A DNA stretch of 13,911 nucleotides. It comes from CAZGSG01 sp964528095. GTDB taxonomy: Bacteria; Bacteroidota; Bacteroidia; Chitinophagales; Chitinophagaceae. The position numbers and the translations under genes were made by a program. A model generated the notes under the pieces. That model was not told the DNA's origin. It saw only the letters and a program-made list of their open reading frames with translations, and made no database searches. Below, one piece after another: positions 13,293-13,911 of this stretch; the first letter of the stretch is position 1; each line of letters starts with the position of its first letter. The stretch lies in contig CAZGSG010000145.1 in the NCBI GenBank assembly GCA_964528095.1, positions 1-13,911 on the forward strand. The letters are read 5' to 3'.

Positions 13293-13911
13293 ATGCACCC
13301 CAAGACTGAAAAATTCGATCAATATAAAATAGACCGCTTAAAAGATTACTTGGTTGACATGTCGGCCAAAGGGCATCCCAGGGATTTTGAAATATACGTG
13401 GATTCATTGAAGGTGGTTCCTCGTACAGCAGACACTGCGGCTTTTGACGATTACGATCGATACATTGCTGAAGACACGGAGAAAGTGCGAATTATTATCT
13501 ATAACGGAGCTTCCAACAAAAATGATTCCTATTTCTACACACTCCAGAACTACAAAGGCAATAATGGTCTGGGTGAAATCGAGAGCATCATCCAGGAGAA
13601 ACTAGCTATCCGAGATAAGGAGCACGAGCTGAAAGAATTGCAGCGTGAACTGAGGGATACAAAGGAAAAACTAAAGGAGTCTGAGGAATATGCAGATATG
13701 CTCACTGAGCAACTGGAAGAAGAGAAAGGCAGGAAGTTGATGAAGACTACCAATTTTACAGATATCGGTGCAGCTATCCTGGAATCGATGCTTCGTCACA
13801 ATCCACAATGGCTGTCAAAGGTTCCAATGGTTGGCAATCAGCTTGCCGGATTTATTGAACAGGATACGATTGAAAAGCATAAACAGCAGGTTGCCTCTTT
13901 GCCTGACACGG
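13293..13911 (+). CDS. Coiled-coil protein, partial (C-terminus beyond window)
   Basis: The frame opens at ATG 13293 (context GCTATG) and runs to the window edge, giving 206 residues without a stop. Residues 1-90 form a mixed domain (FDQYKIDRLKDYLVDMSAKG, FEIYVDSLKVVP, VRIIIYNGASNKND). Residues about 93-150 are a strong coiled coil rich in Glu, Lys and Leu (EIESIIQEKLAIRDKEHELK through DMLTEQLEEEKGRK), and a helical segment with NPQWLSKVP follows. It starts 4 bp after the preceding stop, so it is part of the operon. It may be a scaffold, spike-stalk or assembly factor; nothing visible decides this. Confidence 0.75.
   Translation, partial: MHPKTEKFDQYKIDRLKDYLVDMSAKGHPRDFEIYVDSLKVVPRTADTAAFDDYDRYIAEDTEKVRIIIYNGASNKNDSYFYTLQNYKGNNGLGEIESIIQEKLAIRDKEHELKELQRELRDTKEKLKESEEYADMLTEQLEEEKGRKLMKTTNFTDIGAAILESMLRHNPQWLSKVPMVGNQLAGFIEQDTIEKHKQQVASLPDT

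Noticed and set aside
7220..13911. Tailed prophage or contractile injection system
   Set aside because: No terminase, portal, tail tube, sheath, baseplate or tape-measure protein is recognisable in nearly 7 kb.

Overview
The window looks like chromosomal DNA of a Bacteroidota member, most likely a Chitinophagaceae-type genus. Start codons lack Shine-Dalgarno sequences, TAnnTTTG-type -7 boxes occur upstream of two units, and the short helix-turn-helix proteins are of a Bacteroidota kind. The placement is inference from style; no marker gene, rRNA or tRNA is present.

Region 1 (1-4263, minus strand, visibly AT-rich) is a regulatory or defence-like operon. It holds an XRE-type repressor with a C-terminal coiled coil, a 214-residue protein of unknown fold that follows in the same reading frame after one TAA codon, a 720-residue protein with two GHKL (Hsp90/histidine-kinase-type) ATPase modules, and a receiver-like protein cut by the window edge. 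Two copies of an 11-bp near-palindrome exactly 22 bp apart lie just upstream of the repressor and are probably its operators.

Region 2 (4264-6702, plus strand) is mostly non-coding but highly structured. A TAnnTTTG box precedes a hairpin-rich stretch that ends in a T-run (candidate small RNA). Two mutually exclusive hairpins precede a small degenerate receiver protein, which is translationally coupled to a small XRE protein. After these genes come 1.2 kb with no credible gene. This stretch holds two related 130-155 bp elements, each closed by a long imperfect inverted repeat with an inner stem, and two hairpins whose sequences differ by compensatory base-pair changes. That pattern suggests selection on RNA (or single-stranded DNA) structure.

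Region 3 (6703-13911, plus strand, runs off the edge) is a long co-oriented gene string. Two paralogous small HTH proteins flank an unrecognised 188-residue protein. Then come a small membrane protein with a lysine-rich tail, a membrane-anchored LEA14-like protein, a membrane-anchored transglutaminase-like protein, a multi-helix membrane protein with an eight-residue tandem repeat, a 239-residue protein with a basic/helical N-terminus and an all-beta C-terminal domain, an intrinsic terminator, three small beta-rich proteins and a coiled-coil protein. The order (regulators, membrane proteins, papain-like enzyme, abundant beta protein with a terminator behind it, small beta proteins) resembles the structural block of a tail-less, membrane-containing virus or another particle-forming element. 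No integrase, terminase, portal, tail, packaging ATPase or replication gene is visible, so this is a hypothesis. A shared acidic GLDG-type motif in three consecutive proteins suggests they belong to one assembly.
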